NCBI GenBank assembly: GCA_008973525.1 | Contig: WACJ01000285.1 | Location: 310,001 to 374,000 of the forward strand | Length of the DNA stretch: 64,000 nt | Reading direction: 5' to 3' | Origin: Stenopsyche tienmushanensis | Lineage: Eukaryota > Arthropoda > Insecta > Trichoptera > Stenopsychidae | Part shown: piece by piece, positions 35,790-47,764 of the stretch | How positions within the stretch are numbered: position 1 is the stretch's first letter | Layout of the letters: the number at the start of each line of letters is the position of its first letter | The notes under the pieces: generated by a model | The model's input: the letters and a program-made list of their open reading frames with translations, nothing else | Told to the model about the DNA's origin: nothing | Database searches by the model: none | Program-made: the position numbers and the translations under genes

Positions 35790-35960
35790 TATATGACGCT
35801 TGACGCTCTCATCGCCCAGGCTGAATCGGTGTTGTTTCTCGCAGGGTCCAAATTTGATAGTTCATTTATCTTAGATCGATAAGCTTCACCAAGTATTCTG
35901 TCATTAGCCAAACTAACGAATATGGGGTATAATGACAAGGGTAGGAATGCAAGTTTCGAG
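35790..35960. repeat. dispersed repeat shared with 2160-2260 and 12276-12310
   Basis: CTCTCATCGCCCAGGCTGAATC resembles 12280-12310, and TCTTAGATCGATAAGCTT with GGGTAGGAATGCAAGTTT is the reverse of 2155-2250. It is probably a DNA-transposon scrap. Confidence 0.45.
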
Positions 35961-37330
35961 GTCGATCTCGAACGATATTCAGACAGTTATCGCCTGGAAG
36001 AAATTATATAAAGATGTTTTTCGTAAAGTTAACATTTTTAAGTCGTTATAGAAATACAAACACTATCCTAGATTCTCAATTCGATTGAAAAGTATAATTT
36101 TAGGGCAAATTTATTAGAAGGAATTTTCAATGAATCCTCTTTTTTAATGAATACCATGCTACATAAAATGATGTTATATTTTATTTGAAACATAATTTCA
36201 TGTATTTATAAGTCATATATAACATATATATTTTTTATTTATATGTCTACGAAAACTACGGGACGGGGTCTTAGCGGGGAGCGCCCGTCGCGCATATCTA
36301 GTGGACGCAGCGACGAACGAGTTAAGGCTGTATGTACTACGATGATGATTCAATTCGGCATTGGAAGCATTTAAACACACGTTTGATGCTTATTGACTTA
36401 CTGATTTTGGCTGTAAATGTATCAATCTTATAATTTAAGATTTATAAGCATCGCCTGGAAGCCATCCTAATGCGAATTCCGAATTTGAAATGTTCCTCTC
36501 CTCCAAATTTACATCAATTATTAACTTTATAAAACTTGTGATCAATTATCTTAATTATTCAGCTGTTTACCGCTCGTGATTTCGCGAGAAGCTCTAAAAT
36601 AAAATAAAATATTTAGCATTGGTTGAGTGAATTTTCCAGCCATTGTCTCAGAATTATATATTTCAGATCCTGGATATCTGACTAAGCGTCGATCGGGTCA
36701 TTCGATTCGACTTTCAATATTTTTGGATGATATTATATCGAAATAGGGTTGTTCAAAAAATATTCTGGGAGCCGTTTGACACATATTTTATCTATTGTTT
36801 GAATAAATTTTCGCGTAATATAATTCATTCTTATCAACGCAAAGAAGCTGTTAGAACAAACAAACCGGTACTTATTCTTGTTAGCGCTACGTTTTGCTCT
36901 TATCGCATTTCTACCTGCAAACAAATTATTTATACTCGTTTTATATCTTTTTACATAATTATTTTTCAGCATGACGAAATGAGCGTCTGGTATTTTTTCA
37001 TATCGCCTTATTTAGTCCAAAGTAACTTACGGCCAGAATTCGAGCTCTCGTTGTATGCAAGCTTTATCCTGATGCAGTTTTATGATGGGAATGCATACTG
37101 CATATTTATCATGAGGAAGATAAGATAATGGCAAATGAAGTCGTTTAAATAAAGCACGTACTGCTTGGAAATTTTAGACATTGTATGTCATAACACTTCA
37201 CTGTTAACAAATGTACAATACAATGTACTCTTAATTTTCCGGGTGCGGATTATCGGAATAGAATTTAAAAAAAACGTATTTGCGAGCGAATTCCAGTGAT
37301 TCAAAAAGAGCACTTTTGTACGTTGAGCTC
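35960..37330. other. anonymous AT-rich DNA
   Basis: The longest frame (36727-37128, 133 codons) has no recognisable domain and a composition expected of AT-rich chance frames. Confidence 0.4.
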
Positions 37331-37359
37331 GAAGAGAGACAGATTTTGTGGGTGACATG

Positions 37360-37440
37360 TTGGGCGACGAGAGTGTTAAACTGATTGTCCATAGGCCCTC
37401 CGTCTACCCGGCTTAACCCTTTGAGTAGTGAGCTTATTGT
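37360..37440. repeat. two abutting TTAA-type element ends
   Basis: GGGCGACGAGAGTGTTAA (37360-37376) is the reverse of the end at 12276. About 35 bp later CTTAACCCTTTGAGTAGTGAGC begins another end, also seen reversed at 44085-44110. This looks like neighbouring insertions at TTAA sites. Confidence 0.4.
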
Positions 37441-37552
37441 GAAGAGATCCGCAAAAAAAGAAGAAGACTTTACGCGACGTTCGCGATCATGGAAGAATAC
37501 ATCTATCCTTATTCTTCTTATTTTTTATACCATGATATGTATTTGGTACACC

Positions 37553-37622
37553 ATTATATTTCATATCGATATTCCCATTATTAGAGTCGAGTTCTAGTAA
37601 ATACATCATGGTCAAGGAAAAC
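37553..37622 (-). mobile_element. hAT-A internal fragment
   Basis: Reversed family block around ATTTCATATCGATATTCCC and AGTAAATACATCA. Termini absent. Confidence 0.7.
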
Positions 37623-37639
37623 TTAGACGAGACCATGAT

Positions 37640-37990
37640 AAGCGACTAAGACGAACAGCGCAATGGTCGACCAAATGAGGTAAACACCCAAGAAATGATG
37701 AAGAAAATGCATAAAATGGTATTGGATGACCATCGAATGTAAGCGCGCGAGCTAGCAGACATAAAAATGCTGTAAATCGTACATTGACTGAAATTTTGTA
37801 CATGAGAAAGCTGTGCGCAAGATGGGTGCCGCGTTTGCTCACAACGAAACAAAAACAGCGTCGTGATAATGTTTCAATCGAGGAAGCATGGGTCCATCAC
37901 TTCACATCTGAGACAAAGGAACATGGGGACCCTTAACTGACCCGAGCTGTTTATTGGTCCCGCTATTCGAGAACATGATAACCCGTTCAG
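37640..37990 (+). pseudogene. mariner transposase relic
   Basis: Frames give GRPNEVNTQEMMKKMHKMVLD, ARELADI, then MRKLCARWVPRLLT across frameshifts, and EEAWVHHFTSETKEHGD. These match the N-terminal DNA-binding half and the first catalytic block (usually DETWIHHY) of mariner transposases. An internal deletion joins the two parts, and the first catalytic position reads Glu here. A related relic lies at 48820-49030. Confidence 0.8.
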
Positions 37991-38069
37991 CAAAAATGCC
38001 CCTTCTTAACTTTGAAACTAGCTAGAACTAGCTAAAAACTAAACTAGCATATATAAGTAACATAAATAA

Positions 38070-38215
38070 ATATATAGATACAGATGGTACGCATTTATCC
38101 CCGAAAATACAGCATAAAAGCTCTAAAAGGAGTGGTCTGTGTCCAACCGGTCCGCTTTTCGGATCGCTGACACGAAGCACGAATGCCTCGTGATTGGACG
38201 CCATATCCGAATATG
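38070..38215 (+). repeat. repeat with CCGGTCCGCTTTTCGGA motif
   Basis: It follows the mariner relic and contains TTTATCCCCGAAAATAC and CCAACCGGTCCGCTTTTCGG. The same sequence order follows the second mariner relic at 49050-49150. The CCGGTCCG-type block also occurs near 30190 (reversed), 44350 and 61030. Confidence 0.55.
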
Positions 38216-38219
38216 TCTA

Positions 38220-40335
38220 CAGAACTATTACAAAACGAAGTTGTCCGAAGAAGACTGATGGTTGTTTAAGTTTTCATTCGGTCGATTTATTTTCGCGTCG
38301 GCCCAAACAAATTCGGCGTTTTGCTCCCCATGCCCTCTTATATGACCCCGATTTTTAACTACGTTAAAAACAGGTATATACGATTGAGTTTTGTGGTTGT
38401 TTAAGAGGCAAAATTAGAATTAAAATTTTGGCTTTTAGACATTGATCCGCCGGTCGACGCGTTGCTGTTTTTGATTGAGTGTGAGCAAACGCGGTACCCG
38501 CTTCGAGCAGAGCTTTCTCACGGACAAGTGTTTAATACATTACAAAATCACATCACTAAAACCACTGTAGATTGTTGTGAAATTTTGACATATATTATCT
38601 GATGATTGATACTTCCTAAAAATCATATGGATTTGCCAATAGTTGTGTCAAATATATGTCATCCTACCAACTTATTGAGTGTTTTATACACATTTGTGGA
38701 TTTATTATCTTGTATTAGCTTTTATCTGGAAAGCTATATATAGGATGAGCATAATGTCAATTTTCCTTGTCCAAAGCACCATTTCGCCTCGTATTTGACT
38801 AACATGACCATGAAAACATGTTTGAATTCAAAAAGGTTTTTCATTTCCATTCTTTTATTTTGTTGTTTTGATCCGCACATTTTAAACATACCCTCTATTT
38901 TTTTCTGGGACCATCTTATCCTCTACTGCGTACAATATCGACATGTTTTGTTCGTGTTTTGTATAGGCAACTGTCATATCATATCCCCGACATTAAAGGT
39001 GGGTTGACTAACATTGAAATGTTACATAGTCGGTCTATTATTAATTTGCCCGAACATCTTGCCGAAACAATGTAGGCTTTGTTTGGACAAATGGAATGTA
39101 ATCCGGGATGAAAATGGACAGGGGAATCAAAACAAACAAAAATAGACAGCTTTTGCTGTCGATGGCCAAAGTATCGCATGACTACTCGATAGAATGGCAC
39201 AATACAGTAGAACTCCACTAATTTGATAATCAAGCGACCCCAAAAACATCTATTCATAGCGGATCAATTAGGTTTGAATCCATTTTGCGCGGAGTGTTAA
39301 AAAACCGCGCAATTTTGTTAGCACACTACATTCATACTTATTTTTGTGCGACTACAGTGACATCTTTACTAATTATGAATTATATTATTGGAAATAGAAA
39401 ATCTACACAAAAAAAGTGTATTTAGTAATTTGACTGCTGACTTCGTTGGTGAATTGAAGAGGTTCCATATATATCGGTTCTTAGATTTCTTTGTCGGTTA
39501 AATGAACCTCGAATGAGATGAATCCAATGCCGTTAGATTTTATCAAAGAGCGCGCTGTTTATCTTTTAGACATCTTTCAGCTAAAATTTCATTTCGCCTT
39601 ATTATTCGACATGAACTGTTGTGATTCTTTATAGTTTTGTTGTATTGTCTGACCTGAATGGGCGCAAAAATAAGGTCACGATTAATCAAAGCTCTTTCGT
39701 ATCATGCAGCGACAGAAACGAGTGAATTTTTCAATATTCCGGGTCAATGCATATTTCGTATACAAATGTTTGGAAAAGATAGTTTTTCCAGAATTTGAAT
39801 CATAAATATTTGGCTACAATTTTTCGCCCATAATTCCGTTCCAGGAGTAGCAATTAAAGCTGGATTAATTAGTGTTTGGTTACCCTATTTGATCCACTAC
39901 CTATACCGGCGTTGTTTGTATATTACAAAATTTACGCTTATTAAGCTTCAATCGAGCGTATAAAACTCATAAACTGAGATAATAAATAATTCCTACTTCT
40001 TTGGGGGCTAGTTCTATAAATTACAAAGAGCAATGTCATGGCTTATCTCATAAATCATATAAACATATTTGTTGGATGTATGTCTGTCTATTTTCAATAC
40101 AATTATGTATTTTGATTAACCTAAGCCAAATTTTCCACTCTCAATTGGATGATATAAAATTGCTATTGTACTAAATATGATCTGAACAAGTCATCGCCTT
40201 GATTTGGCCGCTCGCTGCTCCTAAATATTGATAGGTTATATTTTCAACCAAATGCGTTTGTTTTGATTATATAGCTTCTGTTTATTTTTCGTTATATACA
40301 AGGTGACCGACATAATTTTAAGGGGCTTAGAGATT
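38220..40335. other. anonymous AT-rich DNA
   Basis: No gene recognised. Around 39300-39400 lies a scrap of the AT-rich repeat found at 27390-28160 (GTGCGACTACAGTGACATC). Confidence 0.4.
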
Positions 40336-40339
40336 CTTT

Positions 40340-41540
40340 TGCTAAGTTTCACACATATGTCTATTTGACTGTAGTCGTCTGAAGTGTCATCTTTGCAGCA
40401 TCTTTGTCGTGTAAATTATTTTTTTGCACGATCCTAGACAAAGAAATCCAGTGGTGTCAGGTCTGGCGACCGTGCGAGTCACGGAATGGGGCATGTCCCC
40501 AGGCAAAGAAATCCAATCAAGGGCGCGCCTATCATATGGACAAAATATGCACCGCATGAGTCGATTTAAATCGATTATGGGGGGCGGCCGTTTGGCCTCC
40601 TCCAAAAATATTATACAACACAAAAAAAAACGAAATATATCATCATAATTTCAAAACTATATTTACGTTGCTTTTATACATTTGACTCAGACATCTATTT
40701 CTGCTAAGTAGCAAATATAAATAAGTCCCATTAACGGTAGTTTTACAACTCCAAGAGGGCCGATAATTTTGGATCGTGCAATTTCATCTATTAGCTGTTT
40801 TAATAATTATATCAATCTTACGAAAGGAGTAGTGTCATGAATTTCTTACGAATACATGCCCAATAACTCACCAAAGTTTCACCGCGATCGGATTAATGAA
40901 TGATCAGCAAGCAAGCTCACTTATAAACATATTCATGTTTATACATATTCATTCTATATAAATGCCCGAATTGTTTCAGATTCAATAATTTTAATGGGAT
41001 TACCAATATAAACACTGATAATTGAATGCTTGGGTGCTTAAAACCGAATAAACCATTTATGGTGAGCCTAAATCAGTGATGTTTTTCTTCAAATTTAACA
41101 TAATTGACATATTAGATAATCCGAAGGGAAAGGTCAAAGAATATCAAATTTATATTTGCATACGGGCGGTCAAATACCTAGGCGCGCCCTTAAATCCAGT
41201 GGTGTCAGGTATGGAGACCGTGCAAATCACGGATTAGGGCACGTTCCCAGACAAAGAAATCCATCGGTGTCAGATCTGTAGACCGTGCGAGCTACGGAAT
41301 TGGACACGTTCCCAGACAAAGAAATCCAGCAGTGTCAGGTCTGGAAACCGTGCGAGCCACGGAGTAGGGCCGCCAAAAGCATCAATTTACACGATAGAGA
41401 TGCCCACAAAAGAAATCCTAATTGAAGGAATAAGCCCCGCTTTTGCAAAAATGAAAGAGGAAATGTTACTTTAGACAGCTACAGTTGAAATAAGGAAAGG
41501 GTGTCGATTAACGACTGAATGATTTATATGACATGTACAA
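40340..41540. mobile_element. possible long-TIR element with tandem transposase segments
   Basis: At the left, GTCGTCTGAAGTGTC through GTCGTGTAAATTATTT is the reverse of the right-side tail ATTTACACGATAGAG...AGACAGCTAC. Inside each tail lie tandem copies of a 65-bp unit (two units from about 40443, three units at 41190, 41255 and 41320). On the minus strand the units encode a R-SPDLTPLDFF-like motif of an insect Tc1/mariner-group transposase. The middle (40520-41185) holds a repeat shared with 11220-11400. Limits are approximate. Confidence 0.5.
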
Positions 41541-41584
41541 AAAGTTATGACAATTTAAAGAAGATGTTGAAAAAAGTTCTATTT

Positions 41585-42050
41585 CTACAAACCTAACACT
41601 TGGGACTAATCATCTGCCACACAGAAGAGCTGACCATGTGTAGCATTTGACCATTCTTTGTCAGAGTTTGAGCTTCATATTGTCATCACGGAAGAAGGCC
41701 CTCATTTTATTAAATGCAGCACGCAAAACTTCTATTCGGCATCTTACTTCTATGTCTGGGTCGAGCGCCTTTGTTAGGGTGCTGCTAAGGTATTTGAATC
41801 GATTAACCATTTCGACATCCACTCCATTTAGCTGCAAAGATGCTCCAGACTAATCAAGTCTCCCGAATGTCATCCATTTGGTTTTAAAGACGTTGATGTT
41901 CAAACCTAACCCTTCTTCGGCAACATTAATCATATCTAGGAAGTTTTTAAGATCATATAAACTTTCAGTCAATGTGAGTGTGTTTATTACGACTCCATTG
42001 ATCTTTACTCCCAGATTCGAGTTAGTTTTGTATGTATATTTGAATTATAA
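41585..42050 (-). pseudogene. LINE reverse transcriptase fragment (RTE-like)
   Basis: Minus-strand frames read LGLNINVFKTKWMTFG, then LQLNGVDVEMVNRFKYLSS, LTKALDPDIEVRCRIEVLRAAFNKMRAFF and MVKCYTWSALLCG. This is the order seen downstream of the YADD box in RTE-like LINEs (KTK-M, FKYLGS, R-I--A, VKCY-WSVLLYG). The catalytic box and 3' end are missing, and stops interrupt it. Confidence 0.75.
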
Positions 42051-42104
42051 AGATTCATCTGTCATCCAAGCTAACAAGGATCAGTTCTCCAGCTAACAAG
42101 GATT

Positions 42105-42316
42105 AGTCCTGTGATCCCGGGACTCGGTAAATCCACGCTCAGCCTCCACACTCGTTGGAGGTATCGTCATCAGATATTTAAATGCTAGTTCGAGTTGATG
42201 ACCGCATGAGTCCCCATTTCCCCATCAATGCGACTGATAAAATTCCCATCCCGGGATGGGTTAATGCAATCCCGAAATTCCGTGATTGAAATTTTGGCTC
42301 GGGATTGGGTTCCCTA
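42105..42316. mobile_element. rearranged hAT-A copy with opposed halves
   Basis: From about 42115 to 42240 the sequence is the minus-strand hAT-A transposase region (CACGCTCAGCCTCCACACTCG). From 42243 to 42316 it is the plus-strand 3' terminus ending GGGTTCCCTA. The two halves meet near GATAAAATTCC / CATCCCGGGATGGG. This needs an inversion or a template switch. Confidence 0.75.
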
Positions 42317-42319
42317 CTT

Positions 42320-43465
42320 GACACCAACGGACACTAGAAGAGGTTGCTCTGTAATGTTACCGATCGTCCACGAATGAAATCTTAAATTAAAAAGAGCTAT
42401 CCGAAGCAAGTTTCAGCTATGTATACATCACACGTGTCAAAACATTTTTTTTGTAAAGAAATGCGGCGAAAATACAAGAAATGACGCATTTGTTCGCATT
42501 TAAACTCTAAATCAAGCAGATATAGTGCGAAATCGGGTTGGAGCAAATTATAATTAGACGCGACTCCATCAAAGACAGCTGCGACACGCATCGATGACAC
42601 CGAAAAAAATAACCATTCTTCTCTGTCATCAATGCTTATGTTTCAGACACATTTATGTGTCATTCATAGCCAAATCATCTCAGTTATGAATCGCTAAATG
42701 CTGAAAAAAATGCCTATAACTCAGATAATAGTCGCATCGGCCGAATCCGAACAGCGGAGATATTCCACTATGCCTATCCCAAATATAAACTTCAAACAAT
42801 GCTGAAATGCTTGAAAAAATTTTGCACAACTTTTATTTATTTGTCCATTCTTCGTTTCGCATATTGCGCTAAAATAACTTTTTGTATGACGCTAACCACA
42901 TGTATGCATTCTAGTTGAGATAGTCTAAACATATCTATTCGATTTATTCGTTTTACCAAAGATATGTTCATCTTGCATCTTCGGTAAATCAAATGTCGTA
43001 CATACATATTTTGTATAATCAATTTTGGCATTGACTTTGCAAATAAAATGAGACTAAATTTTGCAATGTATAAAGGCTCAACCGTTTCATGGACACGTCT
43101 GCAATTGTAGACGGATGTGATAAATGTTTATTGCGTATGTCTGTGAATATAGGCGAGTGTTTGTATGTGTGCATGCATTAATTTACACCAATAACTACAC
43201 ACCACTAGTAGTGTCCAAGTCTCCACTTTTTTAAAATTTATTACTAGCAAATACCCGGCATGCGTTGCAATGCCATACTTAAAAAGAAATAAAGTGTATG
43301 TATTATAAGTGCTGATAAATACTCTAGTGCAGGGGTCAGGGCGAGAGTTGTGCATGGTTTTTATTTTACTCAACCATTCTACTTTACAAGAACTATCACT
43401 GAATGTCCGTTATTATAATATATACTAAGTCGTCCAATCCCTTTTTTCTTCATTATCGTTATGTT
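42320..43465. other. anonymous DNA
   Basis: No gene recognised. Near 43240-43300 a CTAGCAAATACCCGGCATGCG stretch is reminiscent of a common insect repeat, not assigned here. Confidence 0.35.
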
Positions 43466-43475
43466 CAGGTGTGAC

Positions 43476-43988
43476 TAGGGAATCCAATGAAGGCTACTAA
43501 ATCGAGACATTCTCGACGAATTCTGAACGCCTGGGGGATGTTTTTCAAATTGTTATAGTAACCTTTCCCTACCGGTGATGTATTTACTACACCTCGACTC
43601 TAATAATGGGAATATCGATATGAAATATAATAGATACGGGCTTCAGAATTTTTGTGTTCCTCCGTAATATAATTACGAATCATATCAAAGTATTATAGTA
43701 TATAAGTATCATCAGAAATCGAGAATTTTGCGAGTTTTAGTCCGTTTTTCGGCAGAAAGGAATTTTGTCAGTCACATTGATGGTATTATACGAAAATGAA
43801 GGCTCATGCGAAAAACTCGTCACACTTAATTTTACTTGGACTTATTAATAATTTTTGATCAAATTCATCAATTTAATTTCATAAACTATTGAAAATTCCA
43901 ATACCGGGATCCCAGGACTGATCCCGGGATTGTTTAATGCAATCCCGAATCCCGGGATCGAAATTTTGGCTCGGCATTGGATTCCCTA
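43476..43988 (+). mobile_element. hAT-A element with near-perfect 8-bp TSD
   Basis: The 513-bp copy is flanked by GGTGTGAC (43468-43475) and GCTGTGAC (43989-43996), seven of eight identical. The left terminus TAGGGAATCCAAT is followed at once by internal sequence, so its subterminal repeats are deleted. The right terminus is complete. Confidence 0.9.
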
Positions 43989-43989
43989 G

Positions 43990-44850
43990 CTGTGACGATA
44001 CTGACAGATAAGACAGGATTTTTACGAATGATTAGTGGCGGACATACAAACATAGCATTTAAGTTTATGATGATAAAAATTAGCTCACTATTCAAAGGGT
44101 AAAGCCGACATCTAAAGCTAAGAAATATTTATTGATAGATATTTTATATTAAAACTAATAAATAAATAGTATTATATTTATATATTGTTATTACCATTTT
44201 TTTGTCGTTTGATTTTTAGGCAAAATTAGATTAATTTCTGAGCTTCGATAGATAGAGCTTCGATAGTATGTCTCAGGTATACATTTCTTGCCGTAGCTTC
44301 TATAGAATTAATTAAATGCCCTGAACTTGGAGGGAGTGGTAACAAGGTCTGCGTATCCAACCGGTCCATATTTCGGACCATTGATATAACGAAAGCGCGC
44401 CTCGTAATCGGACGCCATGCCGCATCGGACGAGATCTGATCGCGAGCCGCTCATTCGTCAAATCAGCAGTCCGAAAAGCGAACCGTTTGATCGTACAAAC
44501 CTCATGGCTATAACTTAGGGCTTTTTGCGACATTTTGATCTGTACGATCACGGAGCAACGTAGCGTCTAGACTAGTGATTCCTAACATAAGGGTAATTAC
44601 CCTCCGAGGGATAAAATGGCTATTCTACGGGGGTAATGACGCTGTTATTTTTCGTTATGTAGATACAATAATAGAATAACAGATGAGCGTCATATGGCTT
44701 GTACTTTCTTTCAAGGAGTCTCTCACTGTGTTCTAATTATTTTCTAGTAATCATTCTCGCAAGTAGAGGGATGAAGGCCCACGGAGACGGTTCAATTTCA
44801 ATTTACTCGACTATTTGTATCAGTATTTTAAGTGAAATGACTTCTACTTC
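43990..44850. other. mixed repeat scraps
   Basis: 44085-44110 is the reverse of the TTAA-type end at 37409. 44330-44520 contains the CCAACCGGTCC repeat. No gene was seen. Confidence 0.4.
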
Positions 44851-45218
44851 TGTAAAGAAAGCGCTTGTATAAAGAAGCATTTCTGCAATTGGGTTTCGCG
44901 AATATTATTGACAGGAATATGGAAAATCCTCAGTGTGTTATATGTAATAAAGTTCTTGGTTCAGAGAGCATGTAACCGATCAAACTAAAAGAACATTTCG
45001 AGAATGTTCATAAGGAATTGGCGAGTAAATAATTTGATATTTTAAGAGAAAAAGAGTTTTCGAATTCGCAATTATTGGAATAAATTCGGTACATTACAGA
45101 TGATCGCGTAAAAGAGGAATTCTTGTTCTGTAAGTCTTTTCCTACCACTATTCGTGGTGAAGACGACAGAACGAAGAATACGTTCTGGATTTTGAGCAGT
45201 CGTGAAACAATTTTCTCT
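44850..45218 (+). pseudogene. BED-finger hAT transposase N-terminal relic
   Basis: Frames give LGFANIIDRNMENPQCVICNKVLGSESM, then PIKLKEHFENVHKELASK, and later RVKEEFLFCKSFPTTIRGED. The C-x2-C...H-x4-H pattern with PQCV-C and K---H---H--L matches the BED zinc finger of ZBED5/SCAND3-type hAT transposases, followed by the usual FLFCK segment. Stops and frameshifts show it is dead. A TTAA element interrupts it at 45219. Confidence 0.75.
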
Positions 45219-46135
45219 TTAAGGCGTCTTCTCACTTTACAAATTTAAAAAAATCGATTTTTATTTTATTTTAAATTTTGAAAGTGCGTATCTTCAAAAA
45301 TGTTATATCGAAATTTCATAAAGATCGGACGAGTCTAACTACATTTTTGGGCGACCGTTAGGTGGCACCCGGCTGCATACGTATTATTCAGACTCATGGT
45401 GCAAGTACAAGAAAGTGGTGAAAAACAATCAGATGCAAAACTTTTAAACGTCTTTCTGCTCTAGCTGAAGATGTTCATAAGGTTTTGAAACCAATTTATG
45501 AAGATCTTCGTAGGAAATACCCAAAATAACAACGAGTGTTTCAACAGCTGTGTCTAGGCAATTTTTCTGCAACCAAAACTTTAAGCGCGTTTATCTCAAA
45601 ACAAGGTTTTTCGGTGGCTTGTTGATGAAATTTCGGAAACTATCCGGCCGATTGTCATGAAATTTGAATGACATATTCTTCATACTTATGGCTATAGCGT
45701 ATATCATCAGATTTTTGAAATTTTGATTTTAAGTATTTTTTTTTTACAAAAAACTGCAAAAAAAACGCGTTTTTTTTACTTTTTTGTAAAACGTGCGCCA
45801 TTTTGTTATTTTCGCAAATATCAAAAATATGATGATATGCGCTATAGCCACTGATATACTGAATCTTAAACTGTTTTATTTTTTTGTTTCAAATGACCCA
45901 TCTCGGAGATACCATCAACAAGCCACGAACATAACATTTCTACGCGGGTTTTTCGATGCTACTGTTTTATTATAATAATTGTTCAAAAAAATAATTTTTT
46001 TTTTTTTTCATTTGCTTGAAAGATGTGTTTATTACATAAGATCCATTTTATCTCATAATTTTTAGCGAAAAGCCTCGAAAAAAAATCGTGAAAATAGCCT
46101 ATTTTTGAGGCGCCTAAAGTGAGAAGACGCCTTAA
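45219..46135. mobile_element. TTAA-flanked MITE with 17-bp perfect TIR
   Basis: TTAA at 45219-45222 and 46132-46135 flank a 909-bp segment. Its ends GGCGTCTTCTCACTTTA are exact inverted repeats. The TTAA target indicates piggyBac-type transposition. No transposase frame is recognisable inside, so it is probably non-autonomous. It lies within or directly after the BED-finger transposase relic. Confidence 0.85.
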
Positions 46136-46440
46136 GTTCATATTCGTAATTGTGAATATTAATATTAATTGTGAATTCCAGATTATCCAAAGTTATGACC
46201 TCTGTACATTTGGGCGAAAAGTGGGTGCTGAATATTCGATTATAGCTGAAAGCTCTAAGAAGGTTCGCTGGGTGAAACTAAACTTAACATTAAAAAAAAC
46301 TTGCAAATGCAAAACAATTTCAACTTTTACATTAACCATCATTAATTAATCGAGAAAGTATGTTAAAAATGTAATTTCGTATAGTTTTGTGCAATTTCAT
46401 GATAGAATTTTATAGGGGGGTAAAACCGGTTGGGGGATGT
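46136..46440. other. anonymous DNA
   Basis: A 76-codon chance frame lies here. I could not show that the BED-finger transposase resumes after the TTAA element. Confidence 0.35.
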
Positions 46441-46494
46441 ACTCTCCGTTTATATTTTTTCCAAGATAACATTTTAAATATAAGGGCTTTAATT

Positions 46495-46541
46495 TAGATA
46501 TTTGCCACGGGCGATTTATACTCTAGTTACGGCTCTGGCAG
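46495..46541 (-). mobile_element. hAT-B terminal fragment
   Basis: GCCACGGGCGATTTATAC and CTAGTTACGGCTCTGG form the reversed hAT-B left end. Confidence 0.6.
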
Positions 46542-46599
46542 GCTTTATGCTTTTATAATTTCGCACATCCCAATTTAAGACTGATCTAGGGAACATTCA

Positions 46600-46860
46600 A
46601 AAATAGATAATAATGAAGTTAGAGCAAATATGAATGAATTTTATCAAACAAACGTGGAACCACCAGTTGATGATTCTACGTCGACGATTCTGAAGCTGTA
46701 AATATACCACCTAATCAAAATAATCCCCCTTAACAATTATAATTGGACATTAACTACCAGATTTTGGTTTTGAATCTTTATCTTGATGAATATAAAAATT
46801 TATTGGATTTACATCTATAAAAATGTTTAGAAATATTTGGACGTCTATGGAAAATCTTTT
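46600..46860 (+). pseudogene. piggyBac transposase N-terminal relic
   Basis: CCAGATTTTGGTTTTGAATC encodes a PDFGFE-like segment matching PDFGFDFTSSG in the piggyBac element at 61619-63829. It is followed by a diverged FRNIWTSM counterpart of FTSIWTGEV. An acidic stretch precedes it. Only this part of a second, older copy is preserved. Confidence 0.55.
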
Positions 46861-47110
46861 CTGTATAACCCTCTACTATTCCTACCAGATTGATGTCAAA
46901 ATTTATTTAAAAAAATCCAACTGACAAAATAATCAAGCCAAAAGACTTAAAAAATTAGCAATGATGCGAGACATCCTTCAAATGTTACCAATGCTATTTT
47001 TTAAATTTAAAGTTATGCGGTTTTTAATGGAACGCCTCTGCATTTTTTCTATGTAATTCATAGCTTTTTTTGTGCGATTTCTTTTTGTGTGATTTTCCGT
47101 GGAACGCATC
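46861..47110 (+). repeat. AT-rich dispersed repeat fragment
   Basis: It shares CCCTCTACTATTCCTA, AAAGTTATGCGGTTTTTAA and GTGATTTTCCG-like blocks with 3440-3910 and 27390-28160. Confidence 0.55.
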
Positions 47111-47760
47111 TATCGCATAAAAAAGATTTAATTGTACTGCGGGCTTAGTGAATTCGATGAAATAAGTGATATAGAATTGGAAACATTTTTGAGATGTGTT
47201 TGAACACCAAGGAAAATTATTCCATTGTATTTATTTATATTATTTAGACATTTAAAAACAGCTTACGCCATATTATACAAAAATCAATGAAATACAATGT
47301 ATAATAAAAAAACATATTTTAATTAAAATAATACACAATAAAGATAATTTAATAAGAATAATAAAAATTTAGAAAAAGCATATTATCATGCAATATTTTC
47401 TTACTTAATGTTAGAAAGAAGATTCCAAAATTATTGAGTTTTTAGTTTATATATGTCTAGATATGCAAATTGAATACAATATAAAAAATATATAATACGA
47501 TTTTAACGATAAAAGGGCTGAGAAAAACTGTATATATTAGTCTGGAATTAGATTTTACAATATATCGAGTCGATAGTGCATTAATCAAAGTAGTTCAAAT
47601 AAAATAGCGGAGCGATTAGGAAGAGTTCGTGAGATAATTGCTCGAATCCCGATTTATATCTTCGCATATTATACCAAGATCGCGGCATGGAAATTAATAC
47701 TTGGATGATTAATAATTGAGTCGTATACGCGTTATAAAGATTCGTGGCCAAATCACCGTA
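47111..47760. other. anonymous AT-rich DNA
   Basis: Very AT-rich. No feature recognised. Confidence 0.4.
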
Positions 47761-47764
47761 GCGA

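Noticed and set aside
36727..37128. 133-codon plus-strand frame, the longest without transposon motifs
   Set aside because: No recognisable domain, composition as expected for AT-rich DNA, and an overlapping frame on the other strand. I saw no splice or promoter support.
43240..43310. CTAGCAAATACCCGGCATGCG-like stretch reminiscent of a widespread insect repeat
   Set aside because: Only one copy was seen and I could not identify the family or its ends with confidence.
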